DNA of 23,883 nucleotides from an uncultured Bacilli bacterium (GTDB lineage Bacteria > Bacillota_I > Bacilli_A > RF39 > UBA660). The stretch spans positions 1 to 23,883 of the forward strand of contig CAKPMH010000017.1 in assembly GCA_934167935.1 (NCBI GenBank), read 5' to 3'. The position numbers and the translations under genes were made by a program. Below are positions 8,551 to 16,459 of the stretch, piece after piece. Below the pieces are notes generated by a model that did no database searches, had not been told where the DNA came from, and saw only the letters and a program-made list of their open reading frames with translations. The stretch's first letter is position 1. Each line of letters starts with the position of its first letter.

Positions 8551-9759
8551 CTAAATATATTTTCCAAATATTTTTTTATTAGCCCTATTAGCTATTAAAT
8601 ACATAATAACAATAAATATTAATAATGTAATTGCTAAATACTTAAAACTTTCAACTCCCATTATTACAAAATATCTACATACAAATATTGAAATCAATGA
8701 TGCTATTGCTCTAACAACAAAATAAACATTATTTATTAAAACATATTTTCTTCTATCATTTTCGGAATAACTGCTTATTAAAGCACCCCATAAAGGATCA
8801 CCTATAGTAGATGATATTCCACACAAAAACATAACAATTGCACTACTTATTTCATTTGGAAAAAATGCCACTACTAATAAATAACTAACATCAAACAAAG
8901 CACATACTGTTTCCCAAAATAATAATTTACCACTTTTTTTAAATATATTAATTATTTTAGCATTAATAACGAATAATGCCAAAATTTCAACTATCGTATA
9001 AATTGCATTTAAATATCCTACTTTAGTTGAAATAAGAGGCATTAATTCATTAAAGGCAGATAATCCCATACACCAGGCATCAACTTCTATACCATATAAA
9101 ATAGTTATTATATAAATATTTTTCTTTTCTTCTTTTGTTAATGGAATACTATCATCTACTGGTTTCATACAATCATCTTTTGATTCTATATTAGGTATAT
9201 TATAATTAAAAATAAAAATCATTATACTAAATATAATAAATCCTAATATATATATTAAAGGATTTAAATCATAAAAAATTTGACTTATAATTAAACCTAA
9301 AGTTGCACCTATTACACTTGATCTTTCTTCTTCCATCAAACAATAAGATTCATAACTCTTATTAGAGGTATTTATTCTCGTAATACATGAAGCATTTATT
9401 CCAGATAAAAATCCTAATATAATTGTAAACATGTATATAATTATAACATTATGACTTTGAGATATAATTAAAAATATAAAACCCATAATTAACAAATATG
9501 TTAAATGATATTTTTTATAATTAGTATTTATTGCAATATTTACAATTCTTTTAAAACCACGTGATAACATTTGTGAAAATTCAAGAACTACAGGTATTGA
9601 AACAGCAACCCACGTTGTAACATTATTTGCAAGCATATATACTACTACAATTTTTAAAAAATATTGTAATAAAAATGAATTACCAATAACTGTTCTTCTT
9701 ATTAAATTTATATAACTTTTTAAATCTTTTTCTTTATTTACCAAAACACCTAAATTCAT
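8551..9759 (-). CDS. MFS-type membrane transporter
   Basis: The ATG at 9759 has a TAGGTG ribosome site. The protein has 402 residues with about 11-12 hydrophobic segments in two halves, joined by a polar cytoplasmic loop near residues 195-215 (PNIESKDDCMKPVDDSIPLTKEEKKN). This is the normal layout for a major facilitator transporter. Family marks include the R/K-rich turns between helices 2 and 3 (SRGFKRIVNIA) and helices 8 and 9. The substrate cannot be read from the sequence. It heads a two-gene unit with the HAD nucleotidase-like gene and has an extended -10 promoter about 40 bp upstream. It is not closely similar to the second MFS gene in the window. Confidence 0.85.
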   Translation of the reverse strand: MNLGVLVNKEKDLKSYINLIRRTVIGNSFLLQYFLKIVVVYMLANNVTTWVAVSIPVVLEFSQMLSRGFKRIVNIAINTNYKKYHLTYLLIMGFIFLIISQSHNVIIIYMFTIILGFLSGINASCITRINTSNKSYESYCLMEEERSSVIGATLGLIISQIFYDLNPLIYILGFIIFSIMIFIFNYNIPNIESKDDCMKPVDDSIPLTKEEKKNIYIITILYGIEVDAWCMGLSAFNELMPLISTKVGYLNAIYTIVEILALFVINAKIINIFKKSGKLLFWETVCALFDVSYLLVVAFFPNEISSAIVMFLCGISSTIGDPLWGALISSYSENDRRKYVLINNVYFVVRAIASLISIFVCRYFVIMGVESFKYLAITLLIFIVIMYLIANRANKKIFGKYI

Positions 9760-9797
9760 TTTGCACCTACATTCAGTTTTTATTAATGACTACAGAT

Positions 9798-9806
9798 ATT
9801 ATATCA
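9798..9806 (-). promoter_or_regulatory. Extended -10 promoter of the MFS/HAD unit
   Basis: The minus strand reads TGATATAAT at 9806-9798. No convincing -35 is visible, as is common for extended -10 promoters. The start site would be near 9791, about 32 nt before the MFS start codon. Confidence 0.6.
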
Positions 9807-9851
9807 TATATTTAAAAATTATAAAAAGTTTACACATTATATTTTTATAAT

Positions 9852-9873
9852 AAAAAAAATCTAGTTTTCTAGA
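9852..9873 (-). terminator. Terminator of the XRE/receiver/unknown operon
   Basis: On the minus strand TCTAG-AAAA-CTAGA (9873-9860) is followed by eight T (9859-9852), directly after the stop codon of the 285-residue gene at 9877. The stem is short, but the T tract is uninterrupted. Confidence 0.75.
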
Positions 9874-9876
9874 CTT

Positions 9877-10734
9877 TTAAATATATAATTGATTGTTTAC
9901 TCTATTTATCCAATATAAAGATGCATTTCTATTTTTTTGTTTAATTTTATTTTTTTGATTTTCTGTAAATGCAATATATTGCTTATAATCTTCTAATATA
10001 ATATCTTTGGCTTGTATTTCTTTACTTGGATAAAGATCACTATCCAAAACTCCATCTCTTCCCATTTTTTCTTTAGATAATTTAAATTTTAAATACGTTT
10101 CTGGATCATTTCCTTTTTCTATTTTTTCATATAAATCATTTATATTATATATAAATGCTTCTGATATTCTATTAATATCATCTCGATATATATTTCCTTC
10201 TTCATTTATATTAATATCTAAATTTATGATTTCTTGCCATTCACTATCAGTTATATCACCAGATTTATTTTGACATAAACATTCTAATAAATGAAAAAGC
10301 TTCAAACACTTTTCTTTTAAAATAGAAGTATATTTTTTAAAATATTCGAAAGTATATGGATCAAAAATATAATGAGCATTAATTAAACCATTAACAAATC
10401 TTCTAGCGGGGTCTAAAGCATTATTTTCTTCTTTTGATAATTCAGTATTTTTTTTATTTGAAATTAATTCTGGATGTTCTTCCCTCTTTTTTTCATTTAG
10501 ATAATTTATTATTTCTTCTTTTGATATAGTAATTTCACACTCTTCCACAAATTTCTTTATTTCATTATAATTCATATCCATTTTTACATTAACTTGAATT
10601 ATTGCACGAATAAAATTTGGGCTTAAATAATAAATATTATTTTTTTTACAATCTATATTATTAGTCCTACAATTAGGTTTAGAGATATTAGATTCTTTTA
10701 ATAAATCATTATAATCTTCAACAGGCAAATTCAT
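9877..10734 (-). CDS. Hypothetical protein in the XRE/receiver operon
   Basis: The ATG at 10734 has a strong AGGAGTGAT ribosome site. The protein has 285 residues, is hydrophilic and mostly helical, and has no signal peptide or membrane segment. Cysteines at about residues 22 and 29 and in LLECLCQNK (~149-155) are not spaced like a zinc finger. The region from ~55 to ~85 (MNYNEIKKFVEECEITISKE) has helix-turn-helix-like spacing but no clear match. It is the third gene after the XRE regulator and receiver, 49 bp downstream, and ends at the operon terminator, so it may be the effector or partner of those regulators. I do not recognise the family. Confidence 0.75.
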   Translation of the reverse strand: MNLPVEDYNDLLKESNISKPNCRTNNIDCKKNNIYYLSPNFIRAIIQVNVKMDMNYNEIKKFVEECEITISKEEIINYLNEKKREEHPELISNKKNTELSKEENNALDPARRFVNGLINAHYIFDPYTFEYFKKYTSILKEKCLKLFHLLECLCQNKSGDITDSEWQEIINLDININEEGNIYRDDINRISEAFIYNINDLYEKIEKGNDPETYLKFKLSKEKMGRDGVLDSDLYPSKEIQAKDIILEDYKQYIAFTENQKNKIKQKNRNASLYWINRVNNQLYI

Positions 10735-10783
10735 AAAATCACTCCTCTATTGGTTTAATATTTTAAATTCATTTCTACAATTA

Positions 10784-11242
10784 TTACAATTTAATATGTT
10801 TTTTTAGTTTTTTTTCATCTTCTTCTACCATTTCTTCTAAAGAAATACCACTAGATAATATTTTTTTAAATATATTTTCAAATGTCTTATCTAAAGAAAT
10901 ACTTGAATCATATTTTATTTTATAATTAAAATCACATTCTTCAATATCTTCAGATGAACATATTATAATTGGCAATTTAGAAAATCCTAATCTTCTTATT
11001 TCATCAACAATCTCTTTTGCAAATGGTTCAACATCCATTTTTTCATTTAAAGGTAAATAATTATCTGTAATCACTATATGATATGGATTACTTTTCGTTT
11101 TTTTATTTTTCATAATAAATGAAAATAACCCAGAATTTCTTGAATTCATCCAAACTATATTTAAATCTTTTAATAATTTATTTAATGTTTTCTCTATTTG
11201 CTTAAATTTAAATTCATCATCTTCAATTACTAATATATTCAT
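10784..11242 (-). CDS. Stand-alone response-regulator receiver domain, atypical
   Basis: The ATG at 11242 begins MNILVIEDDE, the usual first strand of a CheY-like receiver with the acidic pocket E7/D8/D9. The likely phosphoacceptor is D60 in IVITDNYLP, and IIICSSED supplies S96 at the Thr/Ser switch position. The conserved lysine normally found after strand 5 (KP motif) is not evident: the segment reads KYDSSISLDKTF, so phosphorylation signalling may be altered. Length is 152 residues, with a short acidic/basic helical tail and no output domain. No histidine kinase is nearby. It lies between the XRE gene (59 bp) and the 285-residue unknown (49 bp), which suggests it acts on a partner protein rather than on DNA. 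Confidence 0.8.
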   Translation of the reverse strand: MNILVIEDDEFKFKQIEKTLNKLLKDLNIVWMNSRNSGLFSFIMKNKKTKSNPYHIVITDNYLPLNEKMDVEPFAKEIVDEIRRLGFSKLPIIICSSEDIEECDFNYKIKYDSSISLDKTFENIFKKILSSGISLEEMVEEDEKKLKKHIKL

Positions 11243-11301
11243 ATAATATAACCTTCTATTTTATTTAAAATAATACTTCTATGTTTCATAACTTAAATAT
11301 T

Positions 11302-11658
11302 TTAATATATATTTTTTTTAATTAATTTTACAGTTGATTTATCATTATCATCAATTATTTTTTCTATTAATATAGAATAAGTAGCATTATATACTTCATT
11401 TGCTCTGAATCTAACTAAATCATCAAATTTTTCATTAATCATTAATCTAAATGATAAATGATTTAAACGAAAAAGTAAATCATCTGATAACTCACTAACA
11501 TCTTCAAGTTGTTCAATTTTTATAATTGTTCTTCTTGTAAGCATCATAATCTTTCCAAAATCTTCTTGAGTTAAGCCTAATGCTTTTCTAAATTTTAACA
11601 CCATTACACCAAAATTTTCACTTTTAAAACTTTTTTCATCAATAAATACCTTATCCAT
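11302..11658 (-). CDS. XRE-family helix-turn-helix regulator (copy A)
   Basis: The ATG at 11658 has an AAGGAT ribosome site. The protein has 118 residues, with an XRE/HTH_3-type domain at ~18-52 (LKFRKALGLTQEDFGKIMMLTRRTIIKIEQ in two blocks) and then a conserved helical region (ELSDDLLFRLNHLSFRLM, FDDLVRFRANEVYNATY) likely used for dimerisation or ligand sensing. The gene at 17064-17417 is its close paralogue: they share the whole central block but differ in the recognition helix, so they probably read different operators. It is the first gene of the XRE/receiver/unknown operon. The inverted repeat at 11698-11746, 40 bp upstream, is a plausible autoregulatory site. Confidence 0.85.
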   Translation of the reverse strand: MDKVFIDEKSFKSENFGVMVLKFRKALGLTQEDFGKIMMLTRRTIIKIEQLEDVSELSDDLLFRLNHLSFRLMINEKFDDLVRFRANEVYNATYSILIEKIIDDNDKSTVKLIKKNIY

Positions 11659-11697
11659 ATATATATCCTTTAATATTTGATTTTTTTATTTTTATAA

Positions 11698-11746
11698 AAT
11701 TAGGTATTCTATAGTTTATTCCTTCAAGAATATAAAATACCTAATT
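11698..11746. repeat. Long inverted repeat upstream of XRE copy A
   Basis: The 11-bp perfect arms AATTAGGTATT (11698-11708) and AATACCTAATT (11736-11746) flank 27 bp that contain a smaller inverted repeat (TATTC/GAATA around CTTCAA). It starts 40 bp before the XRE start codon and has no T tract, so it reads better as an operator or structured leader than as a terminator. No such repeat precedes XRE copy B. Confidence 0.6.
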
Positions 11747-11940
11747 AAAATTTTTAACTAAATTTTTATAAATATCAAAAAACTTTGTTATTAATTTTTT
11801 CAAATTAAAAAACCAATAATTTTCCTTTATTATACACTAAATCAAAGACTTTTCAAATAACTATTAAGTATTTTATTATAATTTTTAATTAAAAATTATT
11901 TACAATTATCTAATTATATTTATTGTATCTATATTCTATA

Positions 11941-11964
11941 AAAAAAAGATAATGTTATCTTTTT
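11941..11964. terminator. Terminator of the MFS/GNAT operon
   Basis: AAAAAGATAA (11943-11952) and TTATCTTTTT (11955-11964) form a 10-bp perfect palindromic hairpin. On the minus strand it ends in a run of seven T, so it closes the minus-strand transcript that carries MFS, GNAT and the remnant. It is near symmetrical and may work both ways. Confidence 0.75.
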
Positions 11965-12005
11965 AGCTACAAGGAAAATAATGTTTGTTATTTCTAGATA
12001 TATTT

Positions 12006-12133
12006 TTAATATTTAATAAATTCTTTTGTTGGTTTTTCTTCTAATTCTTTTTTTATTAATTCATCAACAGGTTGATTTATATCTATTAGATAAGTTCTTT
12101 TTTATATGTTTGATAATGTTTTAACCCATTCAA
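12006..12133 (-). pseudogene. C-terminal gene remnant with a frameshift
   Basis: Directly after the GNAT stop codon the minus strand reads LNGLKHYQTYKK, then hits stops; shifting one frame continues as RTYLIDINQPVDELIKKE and then LEEKPTKEFIKY before a TAA at 12006-12008. The two pieces meet in a run of A (about 12092-12098), a typical slippage point. The residue pattern (TYLIDINQPVDELI, acidic tail) looks like genuine protein sequence. It has no start codon or ribosome site of its own and I do not recognise the parent family. It may be the decayed last gene of the MFS/GNAT operon, since the operon terminator follows it. Confidence 0.55.
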
Positions 12134-12134
12134 G

Positions 12135-12623
12135 TTACAACCTTATTTGCCATAAATTTTCATTCCAATCTTTTATTTGAGTTACACCACTATATTTAAA
12201 TCCTAATTTTTTATAGTATTCATTTAATTTTTTATTATCAGCAACACAATCTAATCTTAAATATTCCTTATTATCTTTTTTTGCTTTATTTAGTGCGAAT
12301 TTTATTAATATTTTTCCTAAACCATGAGTATTAATTTTAGTAACTAAATGATGTATATAGTAAGCATTAACCTTAATACTATCACTCCAATATTGTTCAT
12401 CACTATCTTTAAATAAAAATCCACCTAATACTTTATTATTTTTTTTTATAATATATAAATTATTTATGTGTTCTTTAAAATAATTTATATCAAACCTAAT
12501 TGGATAAGATGTAATTTTCCACTGATTAATATTATTTTTTTCTAACCATTTACACCTTGATAAAATTATCTTGTGAAATTCTTCTAAATCTTCTTCTCTT
12601 GCCAAACTTATTTCATAATCCAT
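12135..12623 (-). CDS. GNAT-family N-acetyltransferase
   Basis: The start is the ATG at 12623 (8 nt after AGGAG, which lies inside the end of the upstream MFS gene); an in-frame GTG at 12632 overlaps that ribosome site and is rejected. The protein has 162 residues. It shows an N-terminal GNAT strand/helix (SLAREEDLEEFHKII), motif A around YIHHLVTKINTHGLGKILI, where the acetyl-CoA loop retains GLGK but lacks the usual Arg/Gln, and motif B with LDCVADNKKLNEYYKKLGF. It should transfer an acetyl group from acetyl-CoA to a small molecule or protein; the substrate is unknown. The start codon lies 1 nt after the MFS stop, so the two are translationally coupled. Self-protection or resistance is possible, but that is inference. 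Confidence 0.88.
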   Translation of the reverse strand: MDYEISLAREEDLEEFHKIILSRCKWLEKNNINQWKITSYPIRFDINYFKEHINNLYIIKKNNKVLGGFLFKDSDEQYWSDSIKVNAYYIHHLVTKINTHGLGKILIKFALNKAKKDNKEYLRLDCVADNKKLNEYYKKLGFKYSGVTQIKDWNENLWQIRL

Positions 12624-12624
12624 T

Positions 12625-13839
12625 TTATTCACTCCTTATCACTAAATTATAAATTTTCACTATTAAAAAAATAAATATAATTGATAAAAATAACAATAAC
12701 AACATAACATAAACATAATTTAATTTTAGAAGTATTAATGCTACTACTGAACTATATATTAAACTAAATATTTTTCTAGATAGGTTTAAATAATTCATTA
12801 TTTTATCATGTACTAATTCACTACTATGTTCAAATAATAATTTTCTCATATAATTATCAAATGGATCTCTTATAAATAAATATATAAAAAAGCCTATTGC
12901 CATAATCCAAATACCTATCATATTATTTATAGAATTTCCAATTAATAAACAACAAAATGAAATAATTAAACATACTTCTAAAATAAATAACATTTTTTCT
13001 TTAAATTTATTATATATTTTCATAAATATTAAATTAGATGTTAATCTTGATATTCTTGAAATAAATATAAAAATACTCATATATATTGCAACCTTATCTA
13101 AACTTAATATTTCTTGCATATCAAGTTGTATAAATAATTTACTATTTTTTTGACCACAAGAAATCATAGAATAAAACAAACCATATAAAATTATCATTAG
13201 AATAATATTTTTATCAAATTTTTTAGTTATATTTTGTTCATTAATATTTTCTTTTTTTACATTTGTAGGAACCTCATATATATAAAAGGTTAATAAAATG
13301 TTATTAAAACAAATTATTAGACATATTATCATTGGAATATACGGATTTATATTAAATATAAACCCTGAGATAATAGAAATTATTAATGTAACAAAAGAAT
13401 ATATAGCACTACCTTTTGTTTGATAACTTATATATTCTTCCGATCTATTTAAATAATTTAAATTTTTTATTAATATTACATTATCCATATGTTTAAATAC
13501 AAATCCTATAACATAACATAATTCTGCTAATAAAAAACCAATATACTTAGTTGAAACCATATTTAATAGCACAGAAAAAAACAATAATATTGTACCTAGT
13601 CTTACTGAATTTAAATTACCTATCTTTCTTACAATTTTAATCAAAATTAATTGAAACAAAATTCCAACAGCTGTGCCTATTGCTTCTATTGAATTGATTT
13701 GAGATGCATTTATATGTTTTACAGTTGTCAAAAATAATGTATTTATAGCAATCCAAAAAATTAAGTCTGCAGTTAATCCATAAAATATTGGATACATATT
13801 TATACTTCTATTCAATTTTTTATAGTTTACTTCTTCCAT
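12625..13839 (-). CDS. MFS-type membrane transporter
   Basis: The ATG at 13839 (MEEVNYKKLNRSINMY) is preceded by GTGGGTG at a normal distance; an in-frame TTG at 13863 falls in the -10 box and is rejected. The protein has 404 residues with about 12 hydrophobic segments and a polar middle loop (~185-205, VPTNVKKENINEQNITKK), so it has MFS topology. Polar turns such as KIVRKIGNLNSVR after helix 2 are typical of the family. The N-terminus NMYPIFYGLTADLIFWIA recalls small multidrug-type MFS proteins, but the substrate is unknown. It is the first gene of an operon with the GNAT gene. An exporter next to an acetyltransferase is a common drug-handling pair, though nothing here proves that role. Confidence 0.85.
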   Translation of the reverse strand: MEEVNYKKLNRSINMYPIFYGLTADLIFWIAINTLFLTTVKHINASQINSIEAIGTAVGILFQLILIKIVRKIGNLNSVRLGTILLFFSVLLNMVSTKYIGFLLAELCYVIGFVFKHMDNVILIKNLNYLNRSEEYISYQTKGSAIYSFVTLIISIISGFIFNINPYIPMIICLIICFNNILLTFYIYEVPTNVKKENINEQNITKKFDKNIILMIILYGLFYSMISCGQKNSKLFIQLDMQEILSLDKVAIYMSIFIFISRISRLTSNLIFMKIYNKFKEKMLFILEVCLIISFCCLLIGNSINNMIGIWIMAIGFFIYLFIRDPFDNYMRKLLFEHSSELVHDKIMNYLNLSRKIFSLIYSSVVALILLKLNYVYVMLLLLFLSIIFIFLIVKIYNLVIRSE

Positions 13840-13862
13840 AATACACCCACTTATTATATACA

Positions 13863-13871
13863 ATTATATCA
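13863..13871 (-). promoter_or_regulatory. Extended -10 promoter of the MFS/GNAT operon
   Basis: The minus strand reads TGATATAAT (13871-13863), with TTACAA at 13890-13885 as a possible -35 16 bp upstream. The predicted start near 13856 gives a short leader of about 17 nt before the MFS ATG. Confidence 0.65.
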
Positions 13872-13930
13872 TTTTTTTATATTTTTGTAATATTTAATTA
13901 ACTTTATTATCTAAATTAATTATAAAAACA

Positions 13931-13958
13931 AAAAAAGTTAATCAAAATTAACCTTTTT
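13931..13958 (-). terminator. Terminator after the histidine phosphatase gene
   Basis: GTTAAT (13937-13942) pairs with ATTAAC (13947-13952) around a CAAA loop, with A runs on the left and T runs on the right. On the minus strand it gives a hairpin and T tract 10 nt after the stop at 13969; it could also act on the plus strand. Confidence 0.75.
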
Positions 13959-13968
13959 TATACTAAAT

Positions 13969-14499
13969 TTATTTTTTTAATTCATATTCATATATTTTAC
14001 AATTTTCGTTAATATCTGATGAATTTCCATTTTCAGGTATTCCATTAAAATACCAATATATTGCCCTTGAAATTCCGCCATGAGTTACTAATAAAACATT
14101 TTTATTTTCTTTTTTTATTTCATCTATAAAACTTGATACTCTCAAATAAACACTTTTCATCGTTTCTAGTTTGGGATATTTTTTGTCAGAATTATAATTC
14201 CAAAATTCATCCCATTCTAATTCATCAAAAGGTATTTTCTCGTAAATTCCCATATTTCTTTCTTTTATCTTTTCGTTTATTATTACAGGTATATTATTAT
14301 TCAAATTAAAAAGTTTTAATGTTTGCCTTGCTCTTTCAATAGGTGAACAATATATTACATCTATATCTAATTTTCTAATTTCTTCACCAACTGTAATTGC
14401 CTGCTTTATTCCATTATCATTTAATGGTTCATCTTCTGTTGCTATAATTTGCATTTTGCCCATCTCTGTTTCACCATGTCTAATAACATATAGTTTCAT
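13969..14499 (-). CDS. Histidine phosphatase family protein (phosphoglycerate mutase-like)
   Basis: The start is the ATG at 14499, preceded by AGAGGTG; an in-frame TTG at 14517 overlaps that site. The protein has 176 residues with the full signature of the branch-1 histidine phosphatases: R7-H8-G9-E10 with H8 as phospho-acceptor, SPIERARQT with R56, E80 in KERNMG, and H140 in VTHGG. Single-domain members of this size are mostly phosphatases of small phosphoesters (cobalamin phosphatase or GpmB-like types) rather than true glycolytic mutases; the substrate cannot be chosen here. It is cytoplasmic. It follows the 381-residue unknown by 50 bp and ends the DUF488/unknown/phosphatase unit. Confidence 0.9.
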   Translation of the reverse strand: MKLYVIRHGETEMGKMQIIATEDEPLNDNGIKQAITVGEEIRKLDIDVIYCSPIERARQTLKLFNLNNNIPVIINEKIKERNMGIYEKIPFDELEWDEFWNYNSDKKYPKLETMKSVYLRVSSFIDEIKKENKNVLLVTHGGISRAIYWYFNGIPENGNSSDINENCKIYEYELKK

Positions 14500-14549
14500 A
14501 AAAACACCTCTTAACAAATCATATTTCTAAAATTTTAACTACTTAATTC

Positions 14550-15695
14550 TTATTTTTTATTATTTTTTCTTTTTAAAAACATCTTAGGTTCACTAATAGT
14601 CTTATCTAATTCTTTATCAGTTTGTGAAAGAGAAATATCTTCTATTAAAATTCCATCTATTATTAATCTTAAGTTATACACATTTTTTCTATCTACTCTT
14701 TGATTTAAATACTTTTCTAAATCTTCTAATTCCATATTAGCAATTTCATCAAAAGGTAATCCAATAGCTTTAGATATATTTTCTTTTGTCTTTTTGCACA
14801 ATTTTGATGATTTATTTTCTTTTTTAACACCGTTTTTTTCTCTACATTTTTTAACAAAATATGCTGTTACAAATTCATGCTTAGAATCATTATTATTTAT
14901 AGAAAAATAGTAGTTATATATCTGTTCAGGATACATAGATAATAAATTTGTCATTTGTAAATGATAAATATCTGTTGCTAATTTTAAGATATTCCTTACA
15001 TAATTATTATATTCAACATAGACATTTGAATTTTTAGTATCTAAAACATTAATATATGCTATTTTATAATCTTGTGGTTTATAATATAAAATTCCAACCT
15101 GTTCACAAATTAGACTAGGAAAAAATTTAAGCCTTTTTTTTGGAATATTAGTATTTAATTCTAATCGTTGGTTTTTATCAGATAATTCTAAATCTTCTAC
15201 TTTTTCCTTAAATCTTCTAATAATAAATTCACAATCTTCTATACTAGTTTCCATAAAAATTGATACTGCTTTTAAATATAAATTAGAATTAATCTGTGAT
15301 TCAGTTAATGAATTCATAAATTTCTTTAATTTATTATATCTTTTTATTTTATTAATTATTTTTTCATCAAAACTTTTATTTATTAAATTATCTTCTAAAC
15401 CATAAGTGCCAATAATTTTAAATAATTTTTTTTCTAATTCTTTATTTTCTCTTTTATTATAATCTATTAAAAATTTTTTTGCTTTTTTAAAACGTTCAGA
15501 ATTTAATTCATTTTGTTGAATTTTTCTTTTGTGTTCTTCAAATTCTTCTTTAGTAGGATAATTAATATCTTTCATCACTAACTTATTCAATGAATTATCT
15601 AAAACAATATCATCAGAATATTTTTTTTGATCATTATAAAATGCTTCTTTATCATTTATATTTATTTTATTTTTACTGTCATCAATTAAATTCAT
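14550..15695 (-). CDS. Hypothetical protein between DUF488 and phosphatase genes
   Basis: The ATG at 15695 has a perfect GGAGG ribosome site 7 nt upstream. The protein has 381 residues. The first ~175 are charged and helical, possibly coiled coil (FEEHKRKIQQNELNSERFKK). A middle region from ~180 to ~290 is more globular, with strands such as KIAYINVLDTKNSNVYVEY, and the tail is again Lys-rich. Cysteines in CREK and SSKLCKKT are few and scattered. There is no membrane segment or signal peptide. It sits 62 bp after the DUF488 gene and 50 bp before the phosphatase gene. I do not recognise the family; the abundance of Lys/Asn reflects local AT bias. Confidence 0.75.
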   Translation of the reverse strand: MNLIDDSKNKININDKEAFYNDQKKYSDDIVLDNSLNKLVMKDINYPTKEEFEEHKRKIQQNELNSERFKKAKKFLIDYNKRENKELEKKLFKIIGTYGLEDNLINKSFDEKIINKIKRYNKLKKFMNSLTESQINSNLYLKAVSIFMETSIEDCEFIIRRFKEKVEDLELSDKNQRLELNTNIPKKRLKFFPSLICEQVGILYYKPQDYKIAYINVLDTKNSNVYVEYNNYVRNILKLATDIYHLQMTNLLSMYPEQIYNYYFSINNNDSKHEFVTAYFVKKCREKNGVKKENKSSKLCKKTKENISKAIGLPFDEIANMELEDLEKYLNQRVDRKNVYNLRLIIDGILIEDISLSQTDKELDKTISEPKMFLKRKNNKK

Positions 15696-15757
15696 ACAAA
15701 ACCTCCATACAATTAATTATTATATTTTCAAATTTTTTACAATTTTTATTATTTGTT

Positions 15758-16324
15758 TTAGTGATAATTTTTAATATAAATTTTTTTATATTGTACATCC
15801 GATTCATTTGATAAAATTTCTAATTGGTTTTCTTTTTCAAATAAATATAATGCTCTTAAAGAATTAAAACCTTTCATATTTATATTATTTTTCATTGTAT
15901 CTTCTAAATACTTTTTTATATAAGCGGGTCTTTCTACCTCTTCTATCTCATAATCTTTGGCTTTTTGTTCAAGAACATTTACACCTAGTAATATTTCAAA
16001 CCACGCTGCAACTATATGTCTATGACAAAACTCATTATTTTCCTCATAACACAATAATGTCGAGTTATCAAGTTCTCTATAAACTTGTTCTGGATCTAAT
16101 TTTGATAATACTTGCCTCCAATATTCTTGAATATAATATTTATTATTCTCTTCTATAGATATTTTTCCAATATTATCATGCCATATCTTCCAGAAAGAAA
16201 GTTTTGGTGCCAACTTAGGATAACATCTTCCATGATAGTTAGCATTCCTTCCACGATCACCAGAAATAGAATAAGTAAGATATTTATCTGATTGCCAATT
16301 ATTATAACTACTTGTAGTGATCAT
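15758..16324 (-). CDS. DUF488-family protein
   Basis: The start is the ATG at 16324 (MITTSSYNNW), preceded by AGAGGTGT; upstream in-frame codons overlap the promoter. The protein has 188 residues. The diagnostic part is LLCYEENNEFCHRHIVAAW (~90-108), matching the C-terminal DUF488 motif, with C92, E94 and the C100-H101-R102-H103 group. The N-terminal half has the conserved early strand ending in SISGDRGRN. DUF488 proteins are small soluble proteins of unproven function, sometimes considered possible metal- or nucleic-acid-handling enzymes. It leads a minus-strand unit with an unknown protein and a histidine phosphatase, driven by a well-formed promoter at 16347-16375. Confidence 0.8.
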   Translation of the reverse strand: MITTSSYNNWQSDKYLTYSISGDRGRNANYHGRCYPKLAPKLSFWKIWHDNIGKISIEENNKYYIQEYWRQVLSKLDPEQVYRELDNSTLLCYEENNEFCHRHIVAAWFEILLGVNVLEQKAKDYEIEEVERPAYIKKYLEDTMKNNINMKGFNSLRALYLFEKENQLEILSNESDVQYKKIYIKNYH

Positions 16325-16346
16325 TTTTTTTACACCTCTCATTGTA

Positions 16347-16375
16347 ATTATAACATACAAAGTATTTTTTATCAA
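16347..16375 (-). promoter_or_regulatory. Promoter of the DUF488 operon
   Basis: The minus strand shows TTGATA (16375-16370), a 17-bp spacer and TATAAT (16352-16347) preceded by TGT (extended -10). This is among the best-formed promoters in the window. The start would be near 16340, 16 nt upstream of the DUF488 start codon. Confidence 0.8.
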
Positions 16376-16407
16376 AATTACTTTTTTAGCAATATTTCAA
16401 AATATTA

Positions 16408-16436
16408 TTGTATTCTATATTAATTTTTATTATAAT
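16408..16436 (+). promoter_or_regulatory. Promoter of the 140-residue gene
   Basis: TTGTAT (16408-16413) and TATAAT (16431-16436) are separated by 17 bp. The start near 16443 gives a 17-nt leader with GGGAGG. It is back to back with the DUF488 promoter, about 30 bp away, so the two may share control. Confidence 0.7.
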
Positions 16437-16459
16437 ATATTAACTAGGGAGGACATTAA

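Larger units (their letters stand above)
11659..12005. other. Non-coding gap between XRE operon and MFS/GNAT operon
   Basis: This stretch of about 350 bp is almost pure A/T. It holds the AAGGAT ribosome site of XRE copy A, the inverted repeat at 11698-11746, an uncharacterised run at ~11750-11935, and the terminator at 11941-11964. I see no gene or RNA gene in it. Confidence 0.6.

Noticed and set aside
15590..15811. Plus-strand open frame overlapping two minus-strand genes
   Set aside because: It is antisense to the start of the 381-residue gene and the end of the DUF488 gene, with no ribosome site and Phe/Leu-rich shadow sequence.
15895..16158. Plus-strand open frame within the DUF488 gene
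   Set aside because: Antisense to the conserved DUF488 motif; shadow composition.
9877..16375. A complete defence island or toxin-antitoxin system
   Set aside because: Regulators, transporters and unknowns are present, but no recognised nuclease, toxin, restriction, retron or CBASS component could be identified.
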